Positions 45,188 to 57,672 of a DNA stretch of 64,000 nucleotides are shown piece after piece (position 1 is the stretch's first letter; every line of letters starts with the position of its first letter). A program made the position numbers and the translations under genes. The DNA comes from Eunapius fragilis (taxonomy: Eukaryota; Porifera; Demospongiae; Spongillida; Spongillidae). The stretch is taken from contig OY811993.1 in assembly GCA_963681505.1 (NCBI GenBank), positions 1,352,350 to 1,416,349 on the forward strand, read 5' to 3'. The notes beneath the pieces are model-generated. The model was not told the origin of the DNA, searched no databases, and worked only from the letters and a program-made list of their open reading frames with translations.

Positions 45188-46051
45188 CTGTGTGGTGTGA
45201 TTGATACGTGTACTGTACTCTGGAAAAGGGCTTACATGTGAATATCATTGCTACCCTATCACTACTGATAGTGGTTGGACTGGGCCTCTGTAAAGTTTGG
45301 ATTGGATTGAGTGTAATAGTATTCACACCATTACCCATGAGTTCTACCAATACACACACACACACTCATGCACATACCCACACAACACGTACAAAGCACA
45401 TACATACATACATAAATGGAATTAGATTTCTGAGGCAGCTTACAGCTGATGCCTCTGTACCTTAGCAACATTGGAAAATTGGTGTCATTGAAAACAGGTT
45501 CATGTTTGGCATGCCAGCCCTGCTGTAGGGTCATGGCATGAGAGTGTGTGTGTGTGTATGTGTGTGTATGTGCGTGTGTATGTATGTGCGTGTGTGTATG
45601 TGTGTGTGTATGTGTGTGTGTTTGTGTATTAAGTGCATATGGCAACACCAGACATATGTAACCAGAAATAGGTTCAAGTTCTGTTCATCATCTCTCAATT
45701 TAACTCCCTAACAGCGGGGCTACCCTGGCCACAAAGGTCCAAACTTGTACTTTTAATGTTTTTTTTACATAGATGTATAAAACTTGGTTTAATGTTTAGG
45801 TAAATGGCAAGGTGCTTTATAAATCACACCTACAACCTGAGAAAATAACCTCACTTCCATTCAAATTCTACTAGCTCAGGAGCCACCCTCCAGTTCATCT
45901 GGGGAGGAAGCACACAACGGAGCCACTCTTATGGGAGCCATTCTCAAGGGAGCCACTCTCCTCTGGAGCAGACAGAGAGGCATCACACTCAAGAGCCCAG
46001 AGAGTACCCCATGATCTCCAATCGGATATACATGTACCACTGACAACACCA
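42437..46051 (+). repeat. Inner left arm of the 10.4-kb element
   Basis: Inverse of 46762-50392, offset by small indels in microsatellites (sums of paired coordinates run from 92807 to 92850). Rich in CA/GT runs at about 42906-42955, 43540-43620, 43978-44040, 44108-44160, 44260-44360, 45115-45190, 45350-45415 and 45545-45630. Confidence 0.93.
44728..45000 (+). CDS. Unrecognised 90-codon frame
   Basis: Starts MPFIHVCVDSSHAIGVDY and ends PRPQRSKICLFYDTNYYDLG. The exact copy is 47850-48122 on the minus strand. A similar phrase (GLPWPQRSKL) occurs about 770 bases downstream, and GATGCCTCTGT repeats nearby, showing internal duplication. No family known; may be non-coding. Confidence 0.2.
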   Translation: MPFIHVCVDSSHAIGVDYPHHYDKPANHIRLGDFHHLSSPQCIAGSFGKAHGSRPVHHLSKPITLYTAWLPRPQRSKICLFYDTNYYDLG

Positions 46052-46761
46052 ATGACTCAAACCTCATTTCTGCACGCCTTGGCATTTACTCTGCACTTCT
46101 CATTGTGTGTGTGAGTGTGTGTGTGTGCATGTGTGTGTGTGTTGCAGGTATTTTTTTCAAGTTTGACGTCTGCATTATTTATGATCACCATCTGTCAAAG
46201 GACCAACTTTTGATATTTTGGCTTAAAACTTCATGCTGAAATGTGCAATGTTAGATTGTATTTTCAATTTCATAATCAGCTGATAGGAAGTTTATAGTGT
46301 TGTTTGAGAAGTGAGGGAGGGTGGTATTGGGGTTCTCTTGCCCCATTTGCGGAATCGTCTTTTGCTAGCTGCAGCTGGGTTAGTGTTGTGTGTACAGCAG
46401 GCATTCCTTCCAACAACATTCAATGCCAGCGGTATTGTATGTCCAAGTCCCTGCAAAAATATGCTTATTCTGTCAGCTTGCTTAAAAACATAACGTACAA
46501 CTTGGAGACCAATACTGCCCCATACCATGTTCCAGTCCGGTCTCTTTTACCCTCGTTCTGAATAGAATAATTCAGGTGGTACTTCATCGAACACTGATTC
46601 ATTATAATAGCATATATAAATCACGTGGCATACATGTACAATACAAAGTTTCTGGGTTGGAACCATTAATATAATGTTATCGGCCCATCCCATTGCATGG
46701 GCTGGCCAACCCAAGGCATTGCCTGGCCCACCAATGGCAAGGGGCTGGCCAACCCTAGGTG
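46052..46761. other. Central spacer of the 10.4-kb element
   Basis: 710 bases, unique. It includes a GT-rich start (46104-46142), opposite-strand short frames around 46292-46561 and a TGG(C/G)CCA-rich segment (46682-46755). No recognisable gene. Confidence 0.6.
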
Positions 46762-47658
46762 TTGTCAGTGGTATATCCTATTGGAGATCATGTGGTACTC
46801 TCTGGGCTCTTGAGTGTGATGCCCCTCTGTCTGCTCCGGAGGAGTGTGGCTCCCTTGAGAGTGGCTCCCTTGAGAGTGGCTCCCTTGAGAGTGGCTCCCT
46901 TGAGAGTGGCTACCTTGAGAGTGGCTCCGTTGTGTGCTTCCTCCCCAGATGAACTGGAGGGTGGCTCCTGAGCTAGTAGAATTTGAATGGAAGTGAGGTT
47001 ATTTTCTCAGGTTGTAGGTGTGATTTATAAAGCACCTTGCCATTTACCTAAACATTAAACCAAGTTTTATACATCTATGTAAAAAAACATTAAAAGTACA
47101 AGTTTGGACCTTTGTGGCCAGGGTAGCCCCGCTGTTAGGGAGTTAAATTGAGAGATGATGAACAGAACTTGAACCTATTTCTGGTTACATATGTCTGGTG
47201 TTGCCATATGCACTTAATACACAAACACACACACATACACACACACACATACACACACGCACATACATACACACGCACATACACACACATACACACACAC
47301 ACTCTCATGCCATGACCCTACAGCAGGGCTGGCATGCCAAACATGAACCTGTTTTCAATGACACCAATTTTCCAATGTTGCTAAGGTACAGAGGCATCAG
47401 CTGTAAGCTGCCTCAGAAATCTAATTCCATTTATGTATGTATGTATGTGCTTTGTACGTGTTGTGTGGGTATGTGCATGAGTGTGTGTGTGTGTATTGGT
47501 AGAACTCATGGGTAATGGTGTGAATACTATTACACTCAATCCAATCCAAACTTTACAGAGGCCCAGTCCAACCACTATCAGTAGTGATAGGGTAGCAATG
47601 ATATTCACATGTAAGCCCTTTTCCAGAGTACAGTACACGTATCAATCACACCACACAG

Positions 47659-47703
<45 letters not shown>

Positions 47704-48688
47704 AAACACACATAGGCACACACACACACACAAGCATCAATCTCTAAGTGACATCTGGAAATTCCATTAGCTACGTGTAAGGAGGTGAAGCAGAGGCCAG
47801 TCTATAGCTGATGCCTCTGTCCATAGAACTCAGCAACAAGTGGAAACACTCACCCCAGATCATAATAATTGGTGTCATAAAACAGGCATATTTTCGATCT
47901 TTGTGGCCTGGGCAGCCATGCTGTGTATAGTGTTATGGGTTTGGATAGGTGGTGGACAGGTCTAGAGCCATGAGCCTTACCAAAGCTTCCAGCAATACAC
48001 TGAGGTGAGCTTAAATGATGGAAATCACCGAGCCTAATGTGGTTAGCAGGCTTATCATAATGGTGGGGGTAGTCAACCCCTATGGCATGAGATGAGTCCA
48101 CACAGACATGGATGAAGGGCAATTAATGGAATCACAGAAAGCCAGCTCAGAAACTATCTCTCCATAGCATCGGAGATTCTTCTTAGCCTGGATACATGTC
48201 TTGTATATTGAAAACCTCAACGGCTATGGGCATGGTTGTGTACTGCTGGCGCTAATCAACCTGACAAGTTAGTACTTAGAATCATGGGACATGAGCATCT
48301 AGTGTAGGTGATGAGACATGAACATCTAGTGGAGGCCATGGGTACATCAGTGGAAGCCAAACAGCTAGGAGCAGAAAAAGAAAAAAAAAATCAAAATTGC
48401 ATATGAGGTGAATTAAGGACAACAGGCTCTAATGGTGGAGGTACAAGTGTGGGTGTACCAAGCAGAATGGAGAGTGAGTGGTTTGCACTTGTGTATGTGT
48501 GTGTGTTTGTTTGTTTGTGTGAGTGTGCGTGTTTTTTTGTTTGTTTGTTTGCTTGTTTTTTGTTTGAGTGTGTGCGTGTTTGTGCATGCATGCCTGTGTG
48601 CATAAGTGTGCATTCTTGTAGTGCAGGCTCACATCTAGTAAGTGTGCTCATAGCAACAAGAAAATTATACAAAGCAGAGGCCAGTTCT

Positions 48689-48719
<31 letters not shown>

Positions 48720-49870
48720 CATGTGTGTGTGTTGTGATGGATGACTGCCAAAGCCATTTTTATGTGTACATATGCACATGTTTGTGATTGAAGCATGACT
48801 CCTGTGTGTGTACATGAATGTGCATGCATGTGCATGTGGGTTTGTGTGCATGTGTGTGTGTGCGTGCATTAGCATGCAATATGTTTAAAAGTGCAAAAGG
48901 CAACAAGAAGACCTGTTGGTAATTGCCAGAGCATGGAAACACAAATTTACACAAACAATAAACATGTGAATGCAGTTGCAAGTGTATGCTAGTGCTTGTA
49001 TGTGGTGTGTATGTGTGTGCATGCATAAACGTGCACATTGATACACAAGACAATTTAGACAAAGATACGGCAAAGGTAATAAAAATACAAAAGAGAAACA
49101 TGTGATGAATAGGATGACAGCTAAAAACAATGTTTGTATGTGGGTGGACAATTAGGAAATAAAATAAATTGAAATAGCAAAGCATTGATGTTGATGCATG
49201 AATGACTGACTGCCCATGGTGTGTGTGTGTGTCTGTGTGTGTGTGTGTGTACATGTGTGTGTATAAGTGCACATTGCACACTAAATTCCCAGCTAAATAT
49301 AAATTCTAGCCTGCAGTATCTTCTGGGAAAACCTCACCTTCATTCTACCCTGAGCCTAAATGTCTGGGAAAGCCTTGCCTCCTCATTCCCTCACTTTCGA
49401 TCATACCCACACTGTCCCCAAAATATTGACACCTGGCTGGTATGGTTGCAGGTCACACATGTATATATAAAGGATGGTAGAGGTGGGCTGCAATCACTCC
49501 AGCTAAATGCCAGCTGCGTTGCTTACCATGGCTGTACTTATAAATGTATTTGCTACAGGTGTCATTGTTTATACATCAATGGCAGGTAGCACCCTTTTGG
49601 CTTCTACCCTGGCCTAACCACCTTACCCTGACCAGCATCAAGGTGTGGGCTGACCAAATGGTAACCTTGGTTCCAGTCACACTCAGGGTAGGGGGACAGC
49701 ACACCCACTGTCGCCTGACCCCTTTTGGCAAACAATCAACTATGCCAAGCACACCACCAATTCAATTGGAAACTAAGCATGAGGGAGCATTCTGACAGAA
49801 TTAAATGACACCAATTGCTCTGATCTGAGGTTGTGTATGAATGTGAGGCCAGGGTGTGCATGTGTGTGTG

Positions 49871-49925
<55 letters not shown>

Positions 49926-50392
49926 TGTATGGATTTTATTTTGTATGGATATTATTTTGTAGAACCAAATATAATTGGTTCACCAATGAAGATAAATAAA
50001 CAAGAAAGAGGTTTTAATAGGCCAATGAGAGTACTACATGTTGGTAAATACATGTAGCTACAAGGGGGTGCATGCATGTTTGATATACATATATCTGTGC
50101 GTGTGCAGAAGTCAAAAAGGAAGGGTGCGCTTCAGATTAAGCTAGCCCTAGACATCGTGCACTTTCATGCTCTGCTTTGTTGTGCACGCATAAATGAAGC
50201 AGTTTGACCGAGCCAACACGCTCGATTTCTACGTGCATGCGCTACAGAGTACGTACCGTGTTGCACAGGCTGATGGCAGAGGAATCCACGTATTACGAAT
50301 CTTTAGCTTCTGCTCACTATGTTGAAGAAGCCAAGAAGGGAAACAGAACCGCAAGAAGCGAAAACGCCACGTACTTGACTACTACTTGTTGT
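46762..50392 (-). repeat. Inner right arm of the 10.4-kb element
   Basis: Inverse of 42437-46051. A 15-base repeat (GGCTCCCTTGAGAGT) has about six copies here (46848-46930) but about three degenerate copies in the left arm (45917-45963), which shows independent change after the arms formed. CA/GT runs mirror those of the left arm with different lengths. Confidence 0.93.
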
Positions 50393-50848
50393 ATATTGTA
50401 TAGATGGGCGGAGACATAGTTATTGAACAGGAAGAATTGCATATTCATGTCCTCGATAGATAAATGGCGCGAAACGACCGGGAAATATGCAATTACTTTG
50501 CACAGTTGTATCCCCGTAACGGATAAAGAAAAAATTAACGAACAGAAAAAATCAATAGGTACAGGATCCCTCTACGTACAAACCAAACTAGGAGTGAATT
50601 GAATTTTCCTGCTGAAAGATATGGCGGGTTTGAACCCCAAGGGGTATTGGACGTTGTAACACTGGCACGAAGCTAATGCAAGAGCCCATAATCTATTTTA
50701 CCAGAGAGAAATGATGTAGTATGAAGTATTGAAAATAGGAAGTCAATAACATTCACGGTTCGGGAGATGTAGCGATTTCAAAGTGAATCATTTTTATAAC
50801 TTTATATTTATATAGCGATACGACATTTTCTCAGACCCTGTCCCATTT

Positions 50849-50930
50849 ATTTATTATTTATATTTTTACACGAAATTTTTATTTAACCGTAATAAATTTT
50901 CCTCGATTTTTGGCAGCGTCCGCGTTCCAT
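50849..50930 (+). repeat. Right part of the interrupted third arm copy
   Basis: Continues the target sequence cut at 40479: ATTTATTATTTATATTTTTACACG to GGCAGCGTCCGCGTTCCATA, matching 5728-5808. Similarity ends at 50930, where unrelated sequence begins. Confidence 0.85.
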
Positions 50931-51234
50931 ACAAAGAGGCATTCACTCTCTACACATCCCCCAGCCACCAGGCTGAAACACAATCCATTGCACATACATC
51001 AGCCACACACCGGGCTGCAACGACAGAATGCAATCCATCCATCCATTAACCAGCCATCCGGCTGCACATATGTGATGTTTACAGAACGTGCACTGCATTC
51101 TTCCCGCTCATATAACCTTATATACCTCTACCGCCATGTGGTCACATCACGTGCTGTACAACCAATCACATACGGAGGGAGCATAGCTTCTGTCTAATTC
51201 ACTACTTTCAACCGACAGAAACGTGTATTTGTCA
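50931..51234. other. Unique stretch, no gene seen
   Basis: Contains CCATCCATCC and repeated CAGCCA.CC motifs. A frame at 50910-51197 has no recognisable feature. Confidence 0.5.
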
Positions 51235-51690
51235 TTGTTGTTGGATGTGTCATCACCTGCCGACAAGGCTTGACTCCTCTTATGTCAGCCCTCATGCTGA
51301 GCTTAATTGTCTCTAGGGTCTGCAGCAGAGGAAGCGGAGGTTAGGAAGCACAGGACAAACGACCCCAAGTGTTCAGAGCTGGGTTGGGTGTGTATCCCAC
51401 TTGCGTTAGAGACCTATGGAAACTGGAGAAGGGAAGCCCAATCTATTTTCTCTCGCTTAGCTTCTTACCTGGCCATCAGTATCTCTTCCCACAAAGGTAA
51501 GGTGCTCACAGAGCTATACAGCAGGCTGAACTTCACCCTGGTTCGGGCTGTGGCAGCAAGTTGTGCTCTCTTCCCTCCTGGACATCTGATTGATATTTCT
51601 TTTAACATAAGAATAATAATCCAACCCCTGCAGCTGGGTGTGGCCTGTGATGGAGGTGCAGAGAAGATGGCCCATGCTCTCTAAATGCCT
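51235..51690 (+). pseudogene. Reverse-transcriptase-type element, C-terminal fragment
   Basis: A frame reads GSAAEEAEVRKHRTNDPKCS, ELGWVCIPLALETYGNWRRE, then SELYS-like LTELYSRLNFTLVRAV. This is the conserved C-terminal end of a retroelement protein that I recall from sponge and coral genomes (ELGWVCIP..ETYGNWG, YGRLN..LVR). The part before it (51241-51310) has stops. It is the first of three tandem fragments. Confidence 0.55.
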
Positions 51691-51699
51691 TTAGTATAT

Positions 51700-53130
51700 A
51701 TTGTCTCCAAGCATGCAAGCTGTCCTTGATGAGTGTGCTACATTTTCCCTGAGTTACTACCTTAGGTGTCTTGGTGCTATGAGACCTATCCTCTGCTATG
51801 GCACCCTCTAGGCCTGATCAGCTCCGAGTCAGAAGTGCAGAAAGGAGACCCTTTAGGACCCTAGCTTTTTGCATTAGTCCTCCAGAAGTTGGTATCCAGC
51901 CTGGACGCAGATGATGAGTGTGCTTGAATCATTCTTCAAGCTTGGTACCTAGCTCGACAGTGGAGCCTTGGCTGGCACCCGCCCATCTGTACTGCATGCC
52001 CTGCATCTGATTATTGAGAATTTAGGCCTTGCACTGGGCTTACATGTGAACCTGACGAAGGGTGAGTTATACTGCAGGAGGGGCAACATATCATTCTCAC
52101 CAGAAGTGAAGCGCTCACTCCTGCCTAATCTTGACATCCTAGGTTCTCCAATTGGGGATAATCTACACTGTTCAAAGTTTATTGCTGGGAGATGCACTGC
52201 ATCCAGGAAGCTACTCTCTGGTGGTGTAGCAGATGTTGCTGCATTGACGCAGTTACGCTGTCTCACATGTGTTGTAGCTTCTGCAGAATGGTCCACTTAG
52301 CAAGGGTTTCCCTTCCTAGCCTGCTCCTAGCCTGGTTTCAGATGCTCTGAGGTCTTTCAATGAGGAGGTCAAGCAATACTTTACATTGTGCTCAGCCATC
52401 AATGTTAACCAATCATGCCTGGAGCCAGGCATAGCTTGGGCTAAAATTTGGTGGTCTAAGCAGTCGCTCCCTCTCTCTTCATGCTGCTGCTGCTTTCATT
52501 ACCTCCCTGTCATTCTCGAGCTTTATCAGTGCTGATAACATCCACCTACTGCTCTGGACTCTCCCGTTCCCCAGAAGGTCTTGTCAGGAATAATCCAAGC
52601 CCAACATTTCCACATCTTGTTGAAGTCTTCCTCCCCTGCCAACAGAGCTCGCCTCCTGTCAGTGACTGCTCTTTATGCTTCCTCTTGGCTATCGGTTGTC
52701 CTTCCCCTGGTTTGGGATTGCACCTGGAGTCAAATGAGTACCAGCGGCCATTAGGTGATGGCTGGGGTTGAATACCTCCGGTTGATCCATGTGCCCATTC
52801 TGCAGATAATCTTCTAGGTCACCACACTGTGACCTGCATGTGGGGGGGGGGGGGGGGGGGGGGAAACAGACATGGTCACATATCATTATCGTCTACGAGA
52901 TGATGTATTTGATTCTGTCATCATGCCCACCTGAGTGTGATCTGAGTGTGAGGTCCTTACTTCTGGCCGAGACAGAGGCAAACTTGCTGCGCCAGACCTG
53001 ACCCTCACTTCACCACTCTGCTCTGCCATCTTGAGCGATTCGTACCGGACCTCCCCCAAAGCAGCAGTTGTGGCTGAATTTATGGCCAGTTTAATATGGC
53101 CCAGGTTGCATCCATTGCTAGCCAGGGTAC
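51700..53130 (+). pseudogene. Reverse-transcriptase-type element, decayed second copy
   Basis: In order: a degenerate GDPLGPL-like motif near 51850, a ruined catalytic YxDD region (WYL then ARQ, about 51940), GTRPSVLHALHLI, NLGLALGLHVNL, LLPNLDILGSPIGD (about 52125-52165), then past stops and frame changes SDALRSFNEEVKQYFTLCSA, a SADNIHLL-like stretch, a zinc-binding-like C-terminal part interrupted by a G tract (52843-52863), and LRDDVFDS..HAHL-like remains. Multiple stops make it a clear relic. The strand-of-origin element is not assigned to a clade. Confidence 0.6.
52843..52863. repeat. Poly-G tract, about 21 bases
   Basis: Lies where the relic retroelement would encode a Cys/Gly-rich turn (CRRGGD in related proteins), so it probably grew from a short G run. 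Confidence 0.85.
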
Positions 53131-53279
53131 TCCCACCCTTCTAACAGCTGCTATAAGCCTGCGTTTTTAAATATGCGCATGTGCAATATAATAATGATAT
53201 TAAAATGATCTGGTAGTGAAAAGAATGCTCATAGCCTGCATCAGTGTGTTATAGAATACCTATGGAATGACACAGGCTT

Positions 53280-54365
53280 CATCACATGAAGTTAGATCTG
53301 AGAATGCCTTCAACATGGTATCTCGCCAGGCTATCCTAGAGGAATGTGATCAACAATTCCGGAATTGCTGCCTTGGGTCAGTTTGGTGCAATGGCCAACA
53401 CCCTTATCTTTAGCACCAGTTAGGAATTCTAACAGACCCCCTCGTTCCCTTACTCTTTGCTTAGGTTTACAGAAAGTTGTCATATCTATATCTAAAGATA
53501 GTATTTGTTCTGACTTGCTCCTGCATTGCTGATGGTGATGTAGCTGCTCCTCTGATTGCTGTCAGACATGCCCCCAAGTGGTTGGGTCCCCAACTTGGGC
53601 TACTTTTCTACCATTCAAGAAGTGAACTGTTCAGCCAGAATGCAGACTTTTCTCGGTTTCCATCACACATGAAGACATCAACTGAGCCAAACCGAGATAT
53701 CTTGGGTGTTCCCATAGGTGACCTCAACATCCAAGCATACAGTGGCTGTGCAACTTTTGGAGTCCCTTGGATCATAAGATCCTCATGTTGCCCTTATCTT
53801 CCCCCGTGGGGGATTTTGCAAGCTTACCCACATTGCAAGGGCAGCATCTCCAGCTGTAGCTACGAAGGAGCCTGCCTTATATGACAACCTTGTATGGCAA
53901 AGCTTTACAGAATGCCTGGTTTGATACCCATCTGAGACTAGCTGGGAGCAGATTCAACTAATCCTCTCATGTGGTGCAAGGCCTTGGATTAAGATCACTG
54001 GCTTGTCATTCTCCAGCAGCATATTTAGCTTCGCTTAGGAATTCAAACACCATTTCTGGTTGATAATATGCACCTGCTTACAATTAAATTGCTTCACTAC
54101 ACACTCCATTAACCACGACAGATCAAGTGAATTCATTATTTTCTTTAAAAAAAAAAGCTATCATCGACAATGGAGGACTCTCAGATCAAAAGTTTTCTCC
54201 CTGACAATGACAAGGCAAGACTGTGATCTGTATCAGCACATTCCTCCTCCATGGTGGTCAGTGCTTGCATCTTGACTCCAAAGAGTGCCATACAGCAATC
54301 AAAGGCTTGGCATGGATGCATCAGCAGGGTCTCCAATGTCCATTGTGCTCTGACCACGCTTTTGG
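53280..54365 (+). pseudogene. Reverse-transcriptase-type element, decayed third copy
   Basis: Reads NAFNMVSRQAILEECDQQF, then GSVWCNGQHPY, a KVVISISKDSICSDLLLHC segment, ELFSQNADFSRFPSHMKTS with RDILGVPIGDLN, and later CLHLDSKECHTAIKGLAWMH followed by QCPLCSDHAF. The last is broken off by an 18-bp minisatellite. The order matches copy 2, confirming a head-to-tail set of related relics. Confidence 0.55.
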
Positions 54366-54775
54366 TAATAGATGGTCCATAGGTACTAGATGGTCCATAG
54401 GTATTAGATGGTCCATAGGTACTAGATTGGTCCATAGGTATTAGATGGTCCATAAGTATTAGATTGGTCCATAAGTACTAGATGGTTCATAGATACTACA
54501 GTGTGTAGATGGTCCATAGGTACTAGATGGTCCATAGGTACTACATGGTACATAGGTACTAGATGGTCCAAAGGTACCAAATGTTCCATACGTATTAGGT
54601 GGTCCATAGGTACTAGATGATCCATAGGTACTAGATGGTACATAGGTACTAGATGGTCCATAGGTACGAGATGATCCATTGGTACTAGATGGTCCATAGG
54701 TATTAGATGGTCCATACACTGTAGGTACTAGATGGTCCATTAGTACTAGATGGTCCATAGGTACTAGATGGTCCA
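54366..54775. repeat. Minisatellite, 18-bp unit
   Basis: About 22 imperfect copies of GATGGTCCATAGGTACTA. Because 18 is a multiple of three, several frames stay open (MDHLVP repeats), but these are not evidence of a gene. Confidence 0.9.
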
Positions 54776-56130
54776 TATACAGTCACCATCTCTCCAGCCA
54801 ATGCTGGTACAGATGACACACCTCCATCATGCTCAATGTCATACAATTCTACAGAGTACCTCATCTCCCACTGGACTGGTGTGTCTCTTCAACCCTGGGT
54901 CCCTGACCAGAGGATGTTTGGTGTATCTAACAGACACAGCCACAGGTCTAACATACTGCATGGTGGTTGTGAGATCAGTGGGTATACCAGTGAACAAGTG
55001 TTGACAGAGACACCAACAACATCAACTCTACCTACCAAGAAAGGATGTGTGTACATGACCAAAAATTCTATCAGGTCTTTGTGTAATCAGAACTTATGAC
55101 AACAGTAGTATTTGTGTTTCCGTTATATGCATGCAGTGATGGTGAGGTTGAAGTGTTATGGAACAGAGATGGTGGAGGTGTCTCCATAGTGGCTCTATGG
55201 GTGGAAACGAGAACACCTCATATCCAGCTATAGCACCACCTTCTAAAGTTAGTTCTATGCATTTCTAACAGTATGTGTTGTGTATAATACATACACAAGG
55301 TTAATATATTCTGTGTCTGTCACTCACTGTATGTTTATTCTGGTACATGTGACAACAGAACATAGACAGATTGAACATTATTGACTATGGAGATATGATG
55401 TTCATGTACCACTCACCAGCAGATTGATGTTTGCAGTCACATCATCACATCGAGATGGGATTTACATGGGAGATGTGGTACATGGTCTTGTGATATGGGT
55501 GAGAAAGTTGTTAGGGAGCATGAAATAGTACAATTTCTGTTAAGATCATACTTATCTTTTAATATTCAAATATTTATTGCTTTGAAATAGTACATATGTC
55601 AAATCTTTATGAATTACAGATAGTATAAATTCTATTATTCACTCATCTCCCAGCTTCACAGGGCTTGTCTGAACACCTGTTATACTTGGACACATTGGGG
55701 TAACACTTACCCATATTGGCCACATGTATTTGGGGAGGGGGGGGGGGTGGGAGATAGTCACCTGTGGCTCCCTCACTGCTTCATTATACACTGGTGCTCC
55801 ACTCCCATTCCTGATACTACAGCAGGGGAGAGGTGTGATGGAGACTGGGTACCATGCCAGGAGGTATTCCTCAAGTCCCCAAGCTTAATTAAGTCGTATT
55901 GATGATGATAATATAGAATGTAATGTATCAATAAGGTAATCAGTTATTCAAACAACTCATGCAAATTCCAAAGACGCTAGACATGAAAGAGCAATGTCAG
56001 ATATGTGACTGAAGCCAGCCACAATCACCAAATCCTTTCCTCCAAACACACTGTACAAGCTTACAGTAGCATATGCTGTAAGTTGTGTTCTGGCATGGGA
56101 TGTGATCTCTCAGACTGAGAGGACCAGCAT
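54776..56130. other. Unique stretch with unrecognised coding-like fragments
   Basis: Frames such as SPANAGTDDTPPSCSM followed by SLQPWVPDQRMFGVSN (54790-54960) and EVEVLWNRDGGGVSIVALWV (55145-55205) look coding-like and may be exons of a decayed gene. There are stops between them and I cannot name the family. A G-rich run lies at 55734-55750. 55760-56130 shows nothing. Confidence 0.3.
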
Positions 56131-56134
56131 AGCA

Positions 56135-57650
56135 AATGCTAAACTTATAAGGAAACAAATAGCATATCATGTCAAAGGAAATAGATCTAATCCTGTCTGT
56201 GCAGAATCAATGGAGAGATGGTGATGAGGATATCATGACATACCTGGTACAGCAGATAGAGCTGCTACCAGTCCCTAAAGGCAGAGACCACGAAAGACCC
56301 AGAGTTCTCTAAGATAGTGACATTTGCTCAGTCAGGGTGGCCACGCACAGTCAATGAACATCTCCAGCCATTCTTCATGCAACGTGACGAGCTAGCCATC
56401 GAACAAGGATGCCTGATGTGTGGGGCCCGAGCAATCATTCCACATAAGTACAGACAGAAGGTACTCGATGAGCTCCATGGAGGTCACACGGGAGTTGTGA
56501 AGATGAAGGCTCTTGCTCATGCAATGTGTAGTGGCCTAACATCAACCAGGACATTGAGGGTGCAAGTCAAAGCTGTACAGGATGCCAACTGGTGAAGCAG
56601 GACCCAAAGTTGAACCCTGTACACCCGTTGGAGTACCCAGAGGGGCCATGGCAAAGGTTGCGCATTGACTTCGCTGGACCGTTTGAGGGGAAAACCTTCC
56701 TGGTGGTGGTGGATGCCTTCACCAAGTGGCCAGAAGTAGCCATATTGACAAGCACCACAACAGAAGCTTCTGTGAATGAATTGCATTACATATTTGCTAG
56801 ATGGGACATTGTCACAGACAATGGTCCACTGTTCGTGTCCGAGATGTTTCAGAGGTTTACAAGCTCTAACAATATCAAACACATTAAGTCCAGCCCTTAC
56901 CAACCAGCCACGAATGGCCTTGCTGAGATTTGTCCAAACTCTGAAACAAGCACTACGAGTGTCTTGGAAGGACAACATTTCCCTTCAACATAGACTTGTC
57001 TGTTTCTTAATGAACTACACGAATGCTAGGCATTCGACAACAGAGACAGCCCCTGCTTACCTGATGATGGGCAGAGAGCTACGCTGCTGGCTGCACCTGT
57101 TGAAACTGGTACTGAGGGGCACAATCTCAAAAACCATGACCCCGCAGGTGATGATGACAAGACCTGCGGCAGTCGAGCGAAACTTTGAAGAGGGAGAAAC
57201 GGTGATGGTTCGGGACTACAGACCTGGAGATACACGATGGCAGCCTGCTACCATAACCAAGAAGATGGGGGTGAAGTCCTACCAGGTGGATTTGGGAAAT
57301 GAGGGAGTGTGGAAATGACATGCAGACCAGATCAGGCCAGACGAAGAAAGACGGGTAACCGAGGAACCCAAGGAGATTTGCTACCCACCACCACTGTCAA
57401 CACATACTGAACCTGTCACCCAAGATATACCTGATCATGCCCTGAAACCATTGGGTGATATGTTACCACCACCTGCCAAGGAACCTGAGGCTCAAGGGAT
57501 AAACGGGCAGAAAGATGTTTCCCAAGATAAAGGCCAAAACCCTGCAAACACCTATAGGAGAGGAGACGCCTCTACCTAGTGCTAGCACACAGCTGCAGAT
57601 ACCCCACACCTTTACCAGGAGTGGAAGAGCAGTCCGGAAGCCTGCTCGGC
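56135..57650 (+). pseudogene. Ty3/gypsy retrotransposon pol, 3' part with breaks
   Basis: Order seen: a weak RNase H-side remnant (about 56160-56320), an integrase zinc-binding region (HGGHTG, later SCTGCQL), the integrase core with LRIDFAGP, DIVTDNGP and a TNGLAE motif supplying the three acidic residues, then a C-terminal end (EEGETVMVRDYRPGD, WQPATI, YQVDLGN) and a proline-rich tail. Frame changes occur near 56515 and near 56935, and a stop at about 57316 precedes the tail, so it is inactive. Gag, protease and most of reverse transcriptase are absent. Confidence 0.82.
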
Positions 57651-57672
57651 ACACCGACGGAGGGACCTGAAT

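Larger units (their letters stand above)
40480..50844. mobile_element. 10.4-kb palindromic (foldback) element with ATTT target duplication
   Basis: Begins GGGACAGGGTCTGAG and ends CTCAGACCCTGTCCC. ATTT precedes the left end (40476-40479) and follows the right end (50845-50848). The undisturbed copies of the target at 5700-5800 and the reversed copy near 35800 have a single ATTT here, so the insertion and 4-bp duplication are directly visible. Terminal inverted repeats extend almost to the centre: 40480-40936 with 50390-50844, then 42437-46051 with 46762-50392. The left arm has 1.5 kb (40937-42436) missing from the right. No transposase is recognisable. The superfamily is open; 4-bp duplications occur in Ginger and Sola elements, among others. 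Confidence 0.82.

Noticed and set aside
43526..45648. His/Thr- and Val/Cys-rich proteins
   Set aside because: They are translations of CA/GT microsatellites, with no non-repeat domain.
54422..54776. MDHLVP-repeat proteins
   Set aside because: Product of the 18-bp minisatellite, open in several frames at once.
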